Assembly (NCBI GenBank): GCA_902774015.1
Contig: CACYHB010000002.1
Span: forward strand, 1-64,000
DNA length: 64,000 nucleotides
From: Oscillospiraceae bacterium
Lineage (GTDB): Bacteria > Bacillota > Clostridia > Oscillospirales > Oscillospiraceae
Direction: 5' to 3'
Part shown: positions 14,342 through 22,139 of the stretch, piece after piece
How the letters are laid out: each line of letters starts with the position of its first letter
How positions within the stretch are numbered: the stretch's first letter is position 1
The notes under the pieces: model-generated
What the model was told of the DNA's origin: nothing
Seen by the model: the letters and a program-made list of their open reading frames with translations, nothing else
Databases searched by the model: none
Program-made: the position numbers and the translations under genes

Positions 14342-14800
14342 ATGAAAATCGAATATCTTCCGGCGGACGAGACGGATGCTGCATCGATTCTGGAGCAGAG
14401 CCGGGCGCTGATCGAACGCTATGAGGATTTCAGCAGCATCGACATGGACGCGGTCTTTGCCTGGATGGAGCGGAAAACGGAGAAATGCATCGCGGAATAC
14501 AGCCGCATCCTCTGCGACGGGGAGACGGCCGGCTGGATCCGGGCCCATGACGACGGGGAAAAGCTGGAGCTGGACGATCTGTTCATTCTCCCGCAGTTCC
14601 GGAACCGCGGTATCGGTACGGCGACGCTGCGCAAATACCTCCGCGAGAGCGGAAAACCGATATATTTCTACGTGTTCTCGCAGAATGCGGGCGCTTTGCG
14701 CCTGTATGAGCGTCTTGGCTTTCGCGTAAGAGAGACGGTGAGCGACACACGCGTCATCATGGAACAAGAGCCTTGCCAGAAGACGACAAAGCAGTTATAA
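14342..14800 (+). CDS. GNAT family N-acetyltransferase
   Basis: 152 aa, one GNAT domain. The acetyl-CoA pyrophosphate loop Q/R-x-x-G-x-G/A appears as QFRNRGIGTATLRKYL at about 85-100, preceded by strand LELDDLFILP and followed by strand PIYFYVFSQN and the AGALRLYERLGFRV C-terminal motif. The substrate cannot be told; single-domain members acetylate amino groups of metabolites, antibiotics or protein N-termini. It starts 114 bases after ntpD with GGGGGAG before the ATG and may be read from the V-ATPase operon. Its stop codon lies at the left edge of structured repeat copy A. Confidence 0.88.
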   Translation: MKIEYLPADETDAASILEQSRALIERYEDFSSIDMDAVFAWMERKTEKCIAEYSRILCDGETAGWIRAHDDGEKLELDDLFILPQFRNRGIGTATLRKYLRESGKPIYFYVFSQNAGALRLYERLGFRVRETVSDTRVIMEQEPCQKTTKQL

Positions 14801-15005
14801 TGATCGTCGGATGTCGAAATCAATCGAGGCTTCGATTGATTTCGCTGTCAAACGACAGGTTCGGCAGCGAAGGATTCCTTGGAATCTTTCGCGCGATGTG
14901 CATTGCAGTGAATAAATGGCGCCCGGCCATGCTGCAGCGCTGAGCAGCAAAGCTGCCGGCGGAACGCTTTTTCGCGTTTTGCCATCCGACCTTCATTCAT
15001 AATAC
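14797..15005 (+). repeat. multi-hairpin repeat, copy A (~205 bp)
   Basis: Inverted and diverged partner of 16172-16380. Consecutive stems in this strand: 14815-14827 with 14832-14844 (13 bp), 14845-14853 with 14859-14867, 14868-14877 with 14882-14891, 14901-14905 with 14906-14910, 14944-14948 with 14952-14956, and 14958-14967 with 14974-14983. The ends TAATGATCGTCGGATG and GCCATCCGACCTTCATT form an imperfect terminal inverted repeat. Compared with copy B several paired positions change together or to G-T, so structure is kept while sequence drifts. Confidence 0.8.
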
Positions 15006-15025
15006 TCTCGAAAGAGGGCTTGTCC

Positions 15026-15757
15026 ATGGAACTGGAAAAGAAAAAGGGAATCTCCGGCGCTGTGCTCAAATGGGTCGCGGTAGTCTCCATGTTCGTAGAC
15101 CACTTCACGGCGGTGCTGGTGGAGGGAAGCTGGAAAATGGGGATCCGTGCGGTTTCCTATGACCAGTATCTTGTCCTGCGCGGGATCGGCCGTCTGGCCT
15201 TCCCGATCTACTGCTTTCTGCTGACGGAAGGATTGCTGCACACCCGGAACGTGAAAAAGTATCTGCTGCGTCTCGGGATATTTGCTCTGCTGTCCGACAT
15301 TCCCTTTGATCTTGCGTTCCGGCAGCGCTTTTTCGCCTGGGACTACCAGAACGTGTTCTTCACGCTCTGCTTCGGTCTGCTGGGGCTGAGCCTGTGGCGG
15401 CTCCTTACGGAGAAAAAGGATTTTCATGCCGCCTGGTGGCGTCAGCTGCTGGGGCTTCTGTGCATCGCCGCCATGGCGCTGGCCGCGGAACTCTGTCAGA
15501 CAGACTACGGCTGGCAGGGCGTGACGGTGATTTCCCTGATGTATCTGCTGCGTACGCTGCCGGCGCTGCGGGATGTGGGCAGCTTTGCCGTGCTGTATCT
15601 CTCCAGCCCGCTGGAGCTTGCCGCGCTGCCGGATCTGCTCCTGTTCCGGCTCTACAACGGCACCCGCGGCAGGCAGAGCAAATACTTTTTCTACGTTTTC
15701 TATCCCGCACATTTGCTGTTGCTGGCCGGCCTTCGCTGGTTCCTCTGGCGGATTTGA
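15026..15757 (+). CDS. TraX family membrane protein
   Basis: 243 aa with about seven hydrophobic helices. The N-terminal pattern KWVAVVSMFVDHFTAVLV followed by LRGIGRLAFPIYCFLLTEGL is the signature of the TraX family (Pfam TraX; F-pilin acetylase TraX is the named member). In Firmicutes such genes are chromosomal and not tied to conjugation; acyl transfer to a surface molecule is the likely activity but the substrate is unknown. The ATG at 15026 is chosen because AAAGAGGG lies 7 bases before it; an in-frame TTG at 15020 is too close. It lies between the two copies of the multi-hairpin repeat and ends at a bidirectional terminator. Confidence 0.85.
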   Translation: MELEKKKGISGAVLKWVAVVSMFVDHFTAVLVEGSWKMGIRAVSYDQYLVLRGIGRLAFPIYCFLLTEGLLHTRNVKKYLLRLGIFALLSDIPFDLAFRQRFFAWDYQNVFFTLCFGLLGLSLWRLLTEKKDFHAAWWRQLLGLLCIAAMALAAELCQTDYGWQGVTVISLMYLLRTLPALRDVGSFAVLYLSSPLELAALPDLLLFRLYNGTRGRQSKYFFYVFYPAHLLLLAGLRWFLWRI

Positions 15758-15776
15758 GCGAAGCAAAAAATGAAAA

Positions 15777-15815
15777 CGCGGCCTCCCTGCTTCTCACAGG
15801 GAGGCCGCGCTTTTT
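15777..15815. terminator. bidirectional terminator between convergent genes
   Basis: 13-bp stem CGCGGCCTCCCTG / CAGGGAGGCCGCG with a seven-base loop and a following CTTTTT; AAAA precedes it for the opposite strand. Confidence 0.88.
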
Positions 15816-15823
15816 GAAAATGC

Positions 15824-16150
15824 TCAGGCGGGTTCGTAGCTGCGGCTGATCTCCACGCCTTCGGCGTTATATTCCACGTCCTCCATCAGCATCGGATCGA
15901 CGCGGCTGCGCTTCTTCACCACCATGCCCTCACCCTGGTTGTTGAACACCCAGATGAAATAGCCGCGGAAATCGGGGTCAGGCTTGCGGAAGGCTCCGGA
16001 CTCGTTGAGCCGGCAGAACTTGGAGCGCCCCTCCGGGGTGTCCAGCAGATCGCCCGGCCCGGTGTAAAACAGCTCTTCCTTTGCCGCCTTCTTCTTGAAT
16101 TCTTCCCATTCCTCTTCGGGAACATTGTTCACGTCGTTCGGCTGATACAT
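15824..16150 (-). CDS. small conserved-looking protein of unknown function
   Basis: 108 aa, no family recognised. The protein is soluble and charged, starts MYQPNDVNNVPEEEWEEF, and contains a Phe/Trp-rich strand region (DPDFRGYFIWVFNNQGEGMV) followed by a basic VKKRSR stretch. No signal peptide or membrane helix is seen. The ATG at 16150 has GAGGG 6 bases upstream; the longer open frame to 16243 would run into the repeat element and is not believed. Its promoter would have to lie in or beside multi-hairpin repeat copy B. Codon use and GC match the neighbours, so it is probably a real gene. Confidence 0.7.
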   Translation of the reverse strand: MYQPNDVNNVPEEEWEEFKKKAAKEELFYTGPGDLLDTPEGRSKFCRLNESGAFRKPDPDFRGYFIWVFNNQGEGMVVKKRSRVDPMLMEDVEYNAEGVEISRSYEPA

Positions 16151-16171
16151 GATAACCCTCGCTTTTGCTGT

Positions 16172-16380
16172 TGAATGATTATATGATGGCGAAAAGACAA
16201 AAAGCTTTTCGCCGCGCCGCTTTGCGGCGCAGCAAAACAGCATGGCTTTTTTGCCATATATTCATTGCAATGAGCATCGGGCGAATGATTGAAAGAATCA
16301 TTCGCTGCCAAACCTGTTGTTTGGCAGCGGAATCAATCGAATCGTCGATTGATTTCGCCATCCGATGATCATTATATAGA
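16172..16380 (-). repeat. multi-hairpin repeat, copy B (~205 bp)
   Basis: Read on the minus strand it aligns end to end with 14797-15005. Stems: 16188-16196 with 16205-16213, 16214-16220 with 16224-16230, 16242-16246 with 16253-16257, palindrome CATTGCAATG at 16263-16272, 16281-16290 with 16296-16305 (10 bp), 16305-16313 with 16319-16327, and 16331-16340 with 16345-16354 (10 bp). The outer ends (AATGATTATATGATGGCGAAA and TTTCGCCATCCGATGATCATT) form an imperfect terminal inverted repeat. Most of the 313-base gap between the two flanking genes is this element; no open frame in it looks like a gene. Confidence 0.8.
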
Positions 16381-16417
16381 GAGAATACCACATAAAGCGC
16401 CGAAACACAACAGGAAA

Positions 16418-16447
16418 GAACGGACAGGCCTTACGACCTGTCCGTTC
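16418..16447 (-). terminator. hairpin after the surface-protein gene
   Basis: 11-bp stem GAACGGACAGG / CCTGTCCGTTC, eight-base loop; read leftward it is followed by only a modest T-rich run (TTCTTTCC). Confidence 0.7.
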
Positions 16448-16463
16448 ATGCGTTCTTACGGTT

Positions 16464-19400
16464 TTACTTTTCGTGATCCTTCTTCACCCGGGGCTTGGGG
16501 GCGGCCTTCTTCTTGTTCTTGAAGAAGAAGTAACCCGCAATACCGAGGACGATCAGAGCCGAAGCGGCCAACAGCCCGATCCACAGACCCAGATTGTTTT
16601 CGTCGCCGGTCTTGGGACTCTTGGTGTTGTTGCTGCCGTCGCCCTGCAGGACCTTGAGCGTCCCGTCCACCTTGGTGATCTCGTAATTCTTGGTCACGTC
16701 GCTGCCCTTGGCGTCCACGATGGTCACATCGGTAACCTTCTTGGTGTAAGTGCCGACGGAGACGGGACCGTTCTTGATGAGGTTGCCCTTGCTGTCGGTG
16801 ACGGCGAACTTCACCACGGAGAACTTGTGCCCGCTGACAAGCGCGGTGGCCTTTACGTTGTCGTTTTTCAGCGCAGTGCCGTCGTAGGTCTTTTCGGCGG
16901 AAACGGCGGTGAGGGTCACCTTGAAGGGATCGACCTTGAGCGTGCCGTCCACCAGGGTGAAGTTGTACTTGCCGGAGCCCTGGCCGTTGAGGGCGAAGGC
17001 GACAGCGGCGCCGTTTTTATCCTTGACGGTGACGGTGCTGATCTTGTTGGCGACCGTGCCGACGTTCGTGATCGTGCTGGAGGCGTCAAAGCTCACGGAG
17101 ATGGTATCGCCGTCGGAGAGCTGAGAAGAGAGGGTGTACTCCTTGGCTTCATGCGCGGCGCCGTCATAGGTCCAGGTCTGGGACTTGGCGGTGACGGTGA
17201 CGGGGGTCATGGCCGCAGGGGCGCCGGTGATGGTCAGGGTGCCCAGTTTGTAGGGCATGGGGCCGGAGAGCATATAGTCGGAAGTGACGTCATTGCCGCT
17301 GCCGTCCTTGACGGAGTAGTTGGTGAGCATGATGTCATAGCTGCCGGCGTCTCTGGCGGAAGCGACCTGCGCACCGTTCTGGTAGATAGACAGGCTCACG
17401 GAGACCGTGTGATTGGGGAGCTTGTCGGAGCTGATGCGGGAGGCGTACTCGCTCTGGAGATTGAAGGGATTGCCGTCGTACGTCTTCTGTACGTTCTGGC
17501 CGGTGACGGTCAGGGTGCGGGCCGTCACGACGACGGTGGCGTTCTCTACGGTGACGTTGTATTTGCTGTTGGTGACGTCAGCGCCGGAGCTGTCCTTGAT
17601 GGTGACCTTGGAGATGCTGGCCGTGGCGCCGTTGGTCACGTTGACGGAGCCGCCGCCGTACTCGACCTGGAGCGTGTCGCCGGCAAGCAGCGCGCCGCTT
17701 CTGATCTCATACTCGTTGGCGGTGATGTTCTCGCCGGTGTAGACAGCGGTACGGTCCTTGGGACGGACAGTCAGACTGGACTTTTCGGGGGCGGGGGGAT
17801 TCTCGATGGTGAACTCACCGGTGGAGACGGCGTCGGTGAAGACGATCTCGACCTTGGCGGTGCCGGCGTTCAGCTTTTCCAGGGTCTCGGGCTTGAGCTC
17901 AATGACCGTGCTGCCCTGGCGGGCGCTGTAGTCGGTATCCTTGGTCAGCAGGTTGCCGTTGAGCAGAACGGAGCTGAAGGTGCTGATGTCATGGTCGACG
18001 GTCAGGGTGAAAGCGGCGCCGCTGCCCTTGGTCCACTTCGCAGCGCTCATGGCAGGAGCGGGAAGCACTTTTCGCTCCAGCTTGGGCTGGATGTTGTCCC
18101 GGTAGTAGTCACCGCAGACAGAGCAGGTGTGCTCGGTGTATCCTTCGGCCTCGTAGGTGGGAGCAACGACGTTTTCCACATAGCTGTGCTGGCCGGTGGC
18201 GGGAATCTCCTCAGTCTTGGTGTGGCTGGGGTCATTCTGGCAGGTGAAAGTCTTGACGCCGGGGGCGACACAGGTAGCGGGAGTGGTAACTTCACCCTCG
18301 TTCCAGGCATGGCCGGTGGCGGGGATCTCCTCAGTCCTGGTGTGACTGGGGTCATTCTGGCAGGTGAAGGTTTTGACACCGGCAGTCTCACAGGTAGCGG
18401 GAGTGGTAACTTCACCCTCATTCCAGGCATGGCCGGTGGCGGGGATGACGGCGGTCAGCACATCGCCGCAGTTGGCGCAGGTCTGGGCCGTGGTACCCTC
18501 TTCGGTGCAGGTGGCGGGCTTGGTCACGACGACCTCACCGTAGCTGTGGCCGGTGGCGGGGATGACCTGGGAGGTCGCTTCGTTGCAGATGGAGCAGGTC
18601 AGGTACCGGACGCCGTCTTCGGTGCAGGTGGCGGCCACGGAACCGGTCTCCACCCAGTTGTGCTCATGCTCGCCGGGGTCGACAGGCACGGGATCCACAG
18701 GAACGGGATCGACAGGCACGGGATCAACGGGGGCGACCGCATCGTCCCACTGGGCGACCAGCGTGCAGTCGGCATAGGGCTGGATAGGGCTGCCGACGCT
18801 GACGTCAACTACAACGCCGCTGCCGTAGGTCAGCCTCCAGCCGGTGAAAACCTTTCCCTCCACAGTCGCGTCCATGCCGGCAACGGTAAAGACGGTGCCG
18901 ACACCGGCGGCCTGGGCCTCCGGAACGGGGACGTAGGCTTCGCCGCCGCTGTAGGAGACGGTCACGGTCTCCACGTCCTCAGTCAGACCCAGACGGAGCA
19001 GCAGCACGTAGCTGGAGCCGGTGTTGCAGAGCCGGGAGCTGTCAAAATAGCCGGTGTCCTCGTCGATGAAGTTCTCCTTCTTCAGCTTGACGGCGGTGCC
19101 TTCCAGATTGGCGGAGTAGGCTTCGCCCTCCAGAGAAGCGGGACTCTGGTCATAGGCCAGCTCGCCGGCGTAGAGATAGGCCTCCGTGACGTAGTATCCG
19201 TCCGGCGGGGTGATGTCCAGATCGTTGGTCATCAGATCGCCCAGACGAATGACGGAGCCGGAACTCAGCGGCGTGTCGCCGATCGTCAGGCCGAGGACGG
19301 AGCCCTCGGGCAGATTGACGTCTACATAGTTGAGCAGGGCGGAGCTTACGTTTCCGCTTTCATCCTTGACCGGGATGTACACCGCAATCGCCAGCGGCTC

Positions 19401-19511
19401 CTCTCCGGTGACGGAGGGGTCGTATTCGGCGACGGCGGTCATGCCTGCGATCTGAAGCATAAAGATCAGAACGAACAGGAAGCTCAGCGCGCTTTTCAGA
19501 TTCTTCTTCAT
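16464..19511 (-). CDS. large cell-wall anchored surface protein with repeats
   Basis: 1015 aa, exported and probably sortase-anchored. N-terminal signal peptide (MKKNLKSALSFLFVLIFMLQ). About 60-260: beta-rich domain. About 265-285: PVDPVPVDP spacer. About 285-460: repeats of ~40 aa with paired Cys (TCxxC and HxWNEGEVTTPATC), two of them almost identical in DNA with a 120-bp period. From ~480: Ig-like modules of the MBG/YDG type (TYDGTALKND, TYDGAAHEAKEY, KTYDGNPFN). C-terminus: sorting-like motif SPKTGD at 965-970, a hydrophobic helix, and a KNKKK basic tail. The ATG at 19511 has GAGGTG 7 bases upstream. The class B sortase gene lies directly upstream and is the likely partner. Ligand unknown; adhesion is inferred. 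Confidence 0.88.
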   Translation of the reverse strand: MKKNLKSALSFLFVLIFMLQIAGMTAVAEYDPSVTGEEPLAIAVYIPVKDESGNVSSALLNYVDVNLPEGSVLGLTIGDTPLSSGSVIRLGDLMTNDLDITPPDGYYVTEAYLYAGELAYDQSPASLEGEAYSANLEGTAVKLKKENFIDEDTGYFDSSRLCNTGSSYVLLLRLGLTEDVETVTVSYSGGEAYVPVPEAQAAGVGTVFTVAGMDATVEGKVFTGWRLTYGSGVVVDVSVGSPIQPYADCTLVAQWDDAVAPVDPVPVDPVPVDPVPVDPGEHEHNWVETGSVAATCTEDGVRYLTCSICNEATSQVIPATGHSYGEVVVTKPATCTEEGTTAQTCANCGDVLTAVIPATGHAWNEGEVTTPATCETAGVKTFTCQNDPSHTRTEEIPATGHAWNEGEVTTPATCVAPGVKTFTCQNDPSHTKTEEIPATGQHSYVENVVAPTYEAEGYTEHTCSVCGDYYRDNIQPKLERKVLPAPAMSAAKWTKGSGAAFTLTVDHDISTFSSVLLNGNLLTKDTDYSARQGSTVIELKPETLEKLNAGTAKVEIVFTDAVSTGEFTIENPPAPEKSSLTVRPKDRTAVYTGENITANEYEIRSGALLAGDTLQVEYGGGSVNVTNGATASISKVTIKDSSGADVTNSKYNVTVENATVVVTARTLTVTGQNVQKTYDGNPFNLQSEYASRISSDKLPNHTVSVSLSIYQNGAQVASARDAGSYDIMLTNYSVKDGSGNDVTSDYMLSGPMPYKLGTLTITGAPAAMTPVTVTAKSQTWTYDGAAHEAKEYTLSSQLSDGDTISVSFDASSTITNVGTVANKISTVTVKDKNGAAVAFALNGQGSGKYNFTLVDGTLKVDPFKVTLTAVSAEKTYDGTALKNDNVKATALVSGHKFSVVKFAVTDSKGNLIKNGPVSVGTYTKKVTDVTIVDAKGSDVTKNYEITKVDGTLKVLQGDGSNNTKSPKTGDENNLGLWIGLLAASALIVLGIAGYFFFKNKKKAAPKPRVKKDHEK
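18190..18432 (-). repeat. 120-bp tandem repeat inside the surface-protein gene
   Basis: Two near-identical 120-bp units encode 40-aa Cys-containing repeats; for instance GTGGTAACTTCACCCTC recurs at 18283 and 18403. More diverged units lie on both sides. Such repeats are prone to copy-number change. Confidence 0.8.
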
Positions 19512-19575
19512 ATCCATTCACCTCAAAAACTTTGTGGCCTGGCGGAACAGGTCGGCTCCGCGTTTTTACAATGTC

Positions 19576-19604
19576 ATTATAGTTTGCTCACGCGGGGAAA
19601 ACAA
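19576..19604 (-). promoter_or_regulatory. sigma-A promoter of the surface-protein gene
   Basis: Minus strand -35 TTGTTT (19599-19604), 17-base spacer, -10 TATAAT (19576-19581), between the sortase stop and the surface-protein start. Confidence 0.6.
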
Positions 19605-19646
19605 CATAAGAATTCTTAAGTCCGGACGCCCGGATTTTTCCAGGAT

Positions 19647-20441
19647 TCAGGCGATCGGAACCAGCTTTCCCAGCACCACATAGCGGGCGTCATACCATTC
19701 ATAGGAGCAGGTGGAAAGGGTGATGATGCGGTCTTCCGCGCCTACCTGTACGTCGGTGCTGAAATCGGACTGAGCCACCATACGGCCGAGCCAGTTCCGG
19801 AAGCTGTTATCATCGGGGAAACCGATGGTGTAGGTATCGGAGTCCGCGTCGCAGACGAAGCCGGCGAACACGTCCACCCGGTAGTTCTGGCCCGGTGTGT
19901 TGAGATAGAAGGTGGGGTGCTTTGAATAGTACTCGGGGTCGGTCTGATATTTTTTCAGACTGGCGAACATCGAGCCGTCGTTCATGTGGTGGCCGTAGAC
20001 GATGGAGTTGGGGTCGGAGAAATCCCGGTTGCACTTGAAGTCCATGAACAGGGTGCCGCCGCCGTTGTAGCTGCCGTCGATAAAACGGTGCAGATAATAG
20101 TCATTGTCCTGGCCGCGGACCATGGGGTAGTTGATCACGGTGTTTTCACAGTAGATCCAGCCGACGATGTCCGGGCACTGCTCCAGCAGCGCGTCAAAAT
20201 CCACGTCGATGGGGGAGCGCTCCACCTGCTCGGCGGCGATCTCCTGACCCGGCGCCGCAAAGGGGGCGGTGGTCACGCCGGGGGCGGCGGTGGAGGTCAC
20301 GGAATCGGCGACGCCGTCATACCTGCGCTCAGAGACTTTGTATTCATGCATGATGCTGTAGAGCTTGTATGCGCTGTATCCGAAAATGACGCCGAACAGG
20401 ATGACAAGCAACAGCAGCAGGGCCTTTACGGAATTTTTCAT
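19647..20441 (-). CDS. srtB: class B sortase
   Basis: 264 aa. One N-terminal membrane helix (about 7-25, VKALLLLLVILFGVIFGYSA), then a Thr/Ala/Pro linker and the sortase barrel. Catalytic residues: His in YGHHM (151-152), Cys245 in TLSTCSYE, Arg253 in YDARYVVLGKL. The order and the GWIYCENTVINYPMVRGQDNDYYL block are those of class B (SrtB). Sortase cleaves a T-G bond in a sorting motif and joins the protein to peptidoglycan. The ATG at 20441 has AAAGGAG 8 bases upstream; the extra 27 in-frame codons before it lack a signal and are rejected. Downstream lies the candidate substrate with SPKTG, which resembles the NPKTG-type motifs of class B enzymes rather than LPXTG. Confidence 0.94.
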   Translation of the reverse strand: MKNSVKALLLLLVILFGVIFGYSAYKLYSIMHEYKVSERRYDGVADSVTSTAAPGVTTAPFAAPGQEIAAEQVERSPIDVDFDALLEQCPDIVGWIYCENTVINYPMVRGQDNDYYLHRFIDGSYNGGGTLFMDFKCNRDFSDPNSIVYGHHMNDGSMFASLKKYQTDPEYYSKHPTFYLNTPGQNYRVDVFAGFVCDADSDTYTIGFPDDNSFRNWLGRMVAQSDFSTDVQVGAEDRIITLSTCSYEWYDARYVVLGKLVPIA

Positions 20442-20667
20442 GGGATGTGCTCCTTTGCGGTTGACCGGCCGCGCTGGTCTGCCTGCGCCGCTGGTCGTGT
20501 CGTTTCGCTGTGCGTTGTTCATTATACATCATTCGGCCGCAAAAGGAAAGCGGCGGCATCTTAAGATTTATTAAGGAAAATAAAGGAAAAATCGGCCGAA
20601 AAATCTGTTTGCTGTCCGGACAATGGGACACAAAGCCGGTATGGCGGCAATTGGCGGTGAAGATATC

Positions 20668-20697
20668 TTGACAAATCGCCGAATCTGCGACTATAAT
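20668..20697 (+). promoter_or_regulatory. sigma-A promoter of the Y-family polymerase operon
   Basis: -35 TTGACA (20668-20673), 18-base spacer, -10 TATAAT (20692-20697). Both hexamers match consensus exactly. Confidence 0.8.
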
Positions 20698-20705
20698 TGG
20701 CATAG

Positions 20706-20722
20706 ATAGCTTAATAAGCTAT
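20706..20722 (+). promoter_or_regulatory. palindrome at the transcription start, possible operator
   Basis: ATAGCTTA-A-TAAGCTAT, perfect 8-bp arms around a central A, placed just after the -10 box where a repressor would block transcription. It does not match the Gram-positive LexA box (GAAC-N4-GTTC). Confidence 0.5.
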
Positions 20723-20771
20723 TATAAAGGCGCGCAATCGCGCAGCCGGCGTTCGACGGGAGGTGAGAGCC

Positions 20772-22139
20772 ATGGCGTGGGAGCGCAGCTATCTCTGCAT
20801 CGACCTGAAGTCCTATTATGCCTCCGTGGAGTGCGTGGAGCGCGGACTCGATCCGCTGAAGACGAACCTGGTGGTGGCCGATCCCGAGCGGACGGATCGG
20901 ACGATCTGCCTTGCGGTCTCGCCCAGCCTGAAGGCGCTGGGCGTTCCGGGCAGGCCCCGGCTCTATGAGGTGATCGAGAAGGTGGCGGAGATCAACCGGG
21001 AGCGGCTGCGGCGCGCACCCCGGCGGCGGTTCACGGGCAGCTCCTGGTACGCGGAGGAGCTGCGGCGCGATCCGGGGCTGGAGCTGGATTATATCATCGC
21101 ACGGCCCCAGATGACCCACTATATGGCCTGCTCCGCGCGCATTCATCGGATCATGCTCAAATACGTGGCGGAGGACGACATCCATGTCTATTCCATCGAC
21201 GAGGCCTTTCTGGACGTGACGCGCTACATGGGGCCGCGGCATATGAACGTGCGGGAATTCGCCCAGATGATCCTGCGGGATATTCTGGAGACCACCGGGA
21301 TCACCGCCACCTGCGGGATCGGGGAGAACCTCTATCTGGCCAAGATCGCGCTGGACATCATTTCCAAGCACGCGCCGGACTATATCGGCGTCCTCGGCGA
21401 GGACGATTACCGGGAGAAGCTCTGGGACCATCTTCCGCTGACGGATTTCTGGTCCGTCAGCCACGGCACGGTGCGTCGGCTGGAGTCCATGGGCCTGCGC
21501 ACCATGCGTGACGTGGCCCACGGAAACGAGCGCTGGCTCTACAAGGTCTTCGGCATCAACGCCCAGCTTCTCATCGACCACGCCTGGGGCCGGGAGCCGG
21601 CCACGATCGCGGACATCAAGGCCTACGTGCCGAAGGAGCGGTCGCTGTCCTCCGGGCAGGTGCTGCACACCGGCTATGACATACCCGGAGCGAAGCTGCT
21701 GATCCTGGAGATGGCGGAGCTTCTCAGCCTGGAGCTGGTGGAGAAGGGCCTTTCCACCGCTTCCATCGGGATCACGCTGGCCTATTCCTTCTCTTCGGAT
21801 CTGAAGCCGGCCGTGGGCACGATCTCCACCGGCCCGCCCACCAGCTCCACGAAAAAGATCCTGGAGTACACGGCGGCCCTCTACGACCGTGTGGCTGTCC
21901 GGGACGTGCCGGTCTACCATGTGGGGGTGTGCTTCAACCGGGTGCAGCGTGAGGAGAGCTGGCAGTACGACATCTTTTCTCCGCCGCAAAAGCAGGAGCA
22001 GGAGAAGGAGCTGCAGAGGACGATCGTACGTATCAAGAAAAAATACGGAAAAAACGGGATCTTCAAGGGAATGAACCTGCTGGAGGGCGGGAAAACGCTG
22101 GAGAGAAACGCACAGGTAGGAGGGCATCGAGCGGGATGA
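20772..22139 (+). CDS. Y-family DNA polymerase, UvrX/YqjW-like
   Basis: 455 aa. Translesion polymerase of the UmuC/DinB superfamily. The first metal-binding Asp is D11 in YLCIDLKSYYASVE and the second acidic pair is in VYSIDEAFLDVT; a helix-hairpin-helix thumb region and a C-terminal little-finger domain follow. The start DLKSYYASVECVERGLDPL and the LVVAD strand are closest to the Gram-positive UvrX/YqjW branch rather than DinB (Pol IV). It copies damaged templates with low fidelity. The ATG at 20772 has GGGAGGT 8 bases upstream. The stop overlaps the next gene (ATGA), which encodes a YolD-like protein, the usual partner of this branch. A strong promoter with a palindrome precedes it. Confidence 0.93.
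   Translation: MAWERSYLCIDLKSYYASVECVERGLDPLKTNLVVADPERTDRTICLAVSPSLKALGVPGRPRLYEVIEKVAEINRERLRRAPRRRFTGSSWYAEELRRDPGLELDYIIARPQMTHYMACSARIHRIMLKYVAEDDIHVYSIDEAFLDVTRYMGPRHMNVREFAQMILRDILETTGITATCGIGENLYLAKIALDIISKHAPDYIGVLGEDDYREKLWDHLPLTDFWSVSHGTVRRLESMGLRTMRDVAHGNERWLYKVFGINAQLLIDHAWGREPATIADIKAYVPKERSLSSGQVLHTGYDIPGAKLLILEMAELLSLELVEKGLSTASIGITLAYSFSSDLKPAVGTISTGPPTSSTKKILEYTAALYDRVAVRDVPVYHVGVCFNRVQREESWQYDIFSPPQKQEQEKELQRTIVRIKKKYGKNGIFKGMNLLEGGKTLERNAQVGGHRAG

Larger units (their letters stand above)
20442..20771. other. intergenic region between sortase and Y-family polymerase
   Basis: AT-rich divergent spacer. It carries a strong rightward promoter and a palindrome, listed separately; a TATAAT at about 20530-20535 on the minus strand could serve the sortase gene but its -35 is poor. 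No gene seen. Confidence 0.55.

Noticed and set aside
15026-15757. Evidence for a conjugative element from the TraX-like gene
   Set aside because: No other transfer genes are near; chromosomal TraX-like genes are common in Firmicutes.
16179-16391. 70-codon frame across multi-hairpin repeat copy B
   Set aside because: The reading frame is not maintained in copy A and the sequence is explained by RNA-like stems.
18190-18540. Direct repeats as a CRISPR or mobile element
   Set aside because: They keep frame and encode 40-aa protein repeats.
16473-19619. 1048-codon plus-strand frame opposite the surface-protein gene
   Set aside because: Shadow of the repetitive minus-strand gene, which has a signal peptide, domains and a sorting motif.
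20772-22139. Naming the polymerase dinB (Pol IV)
   Set aside because: The DLKSYYASVECV start and the YolD-like partner fit the UvrX/YqjW branch better.
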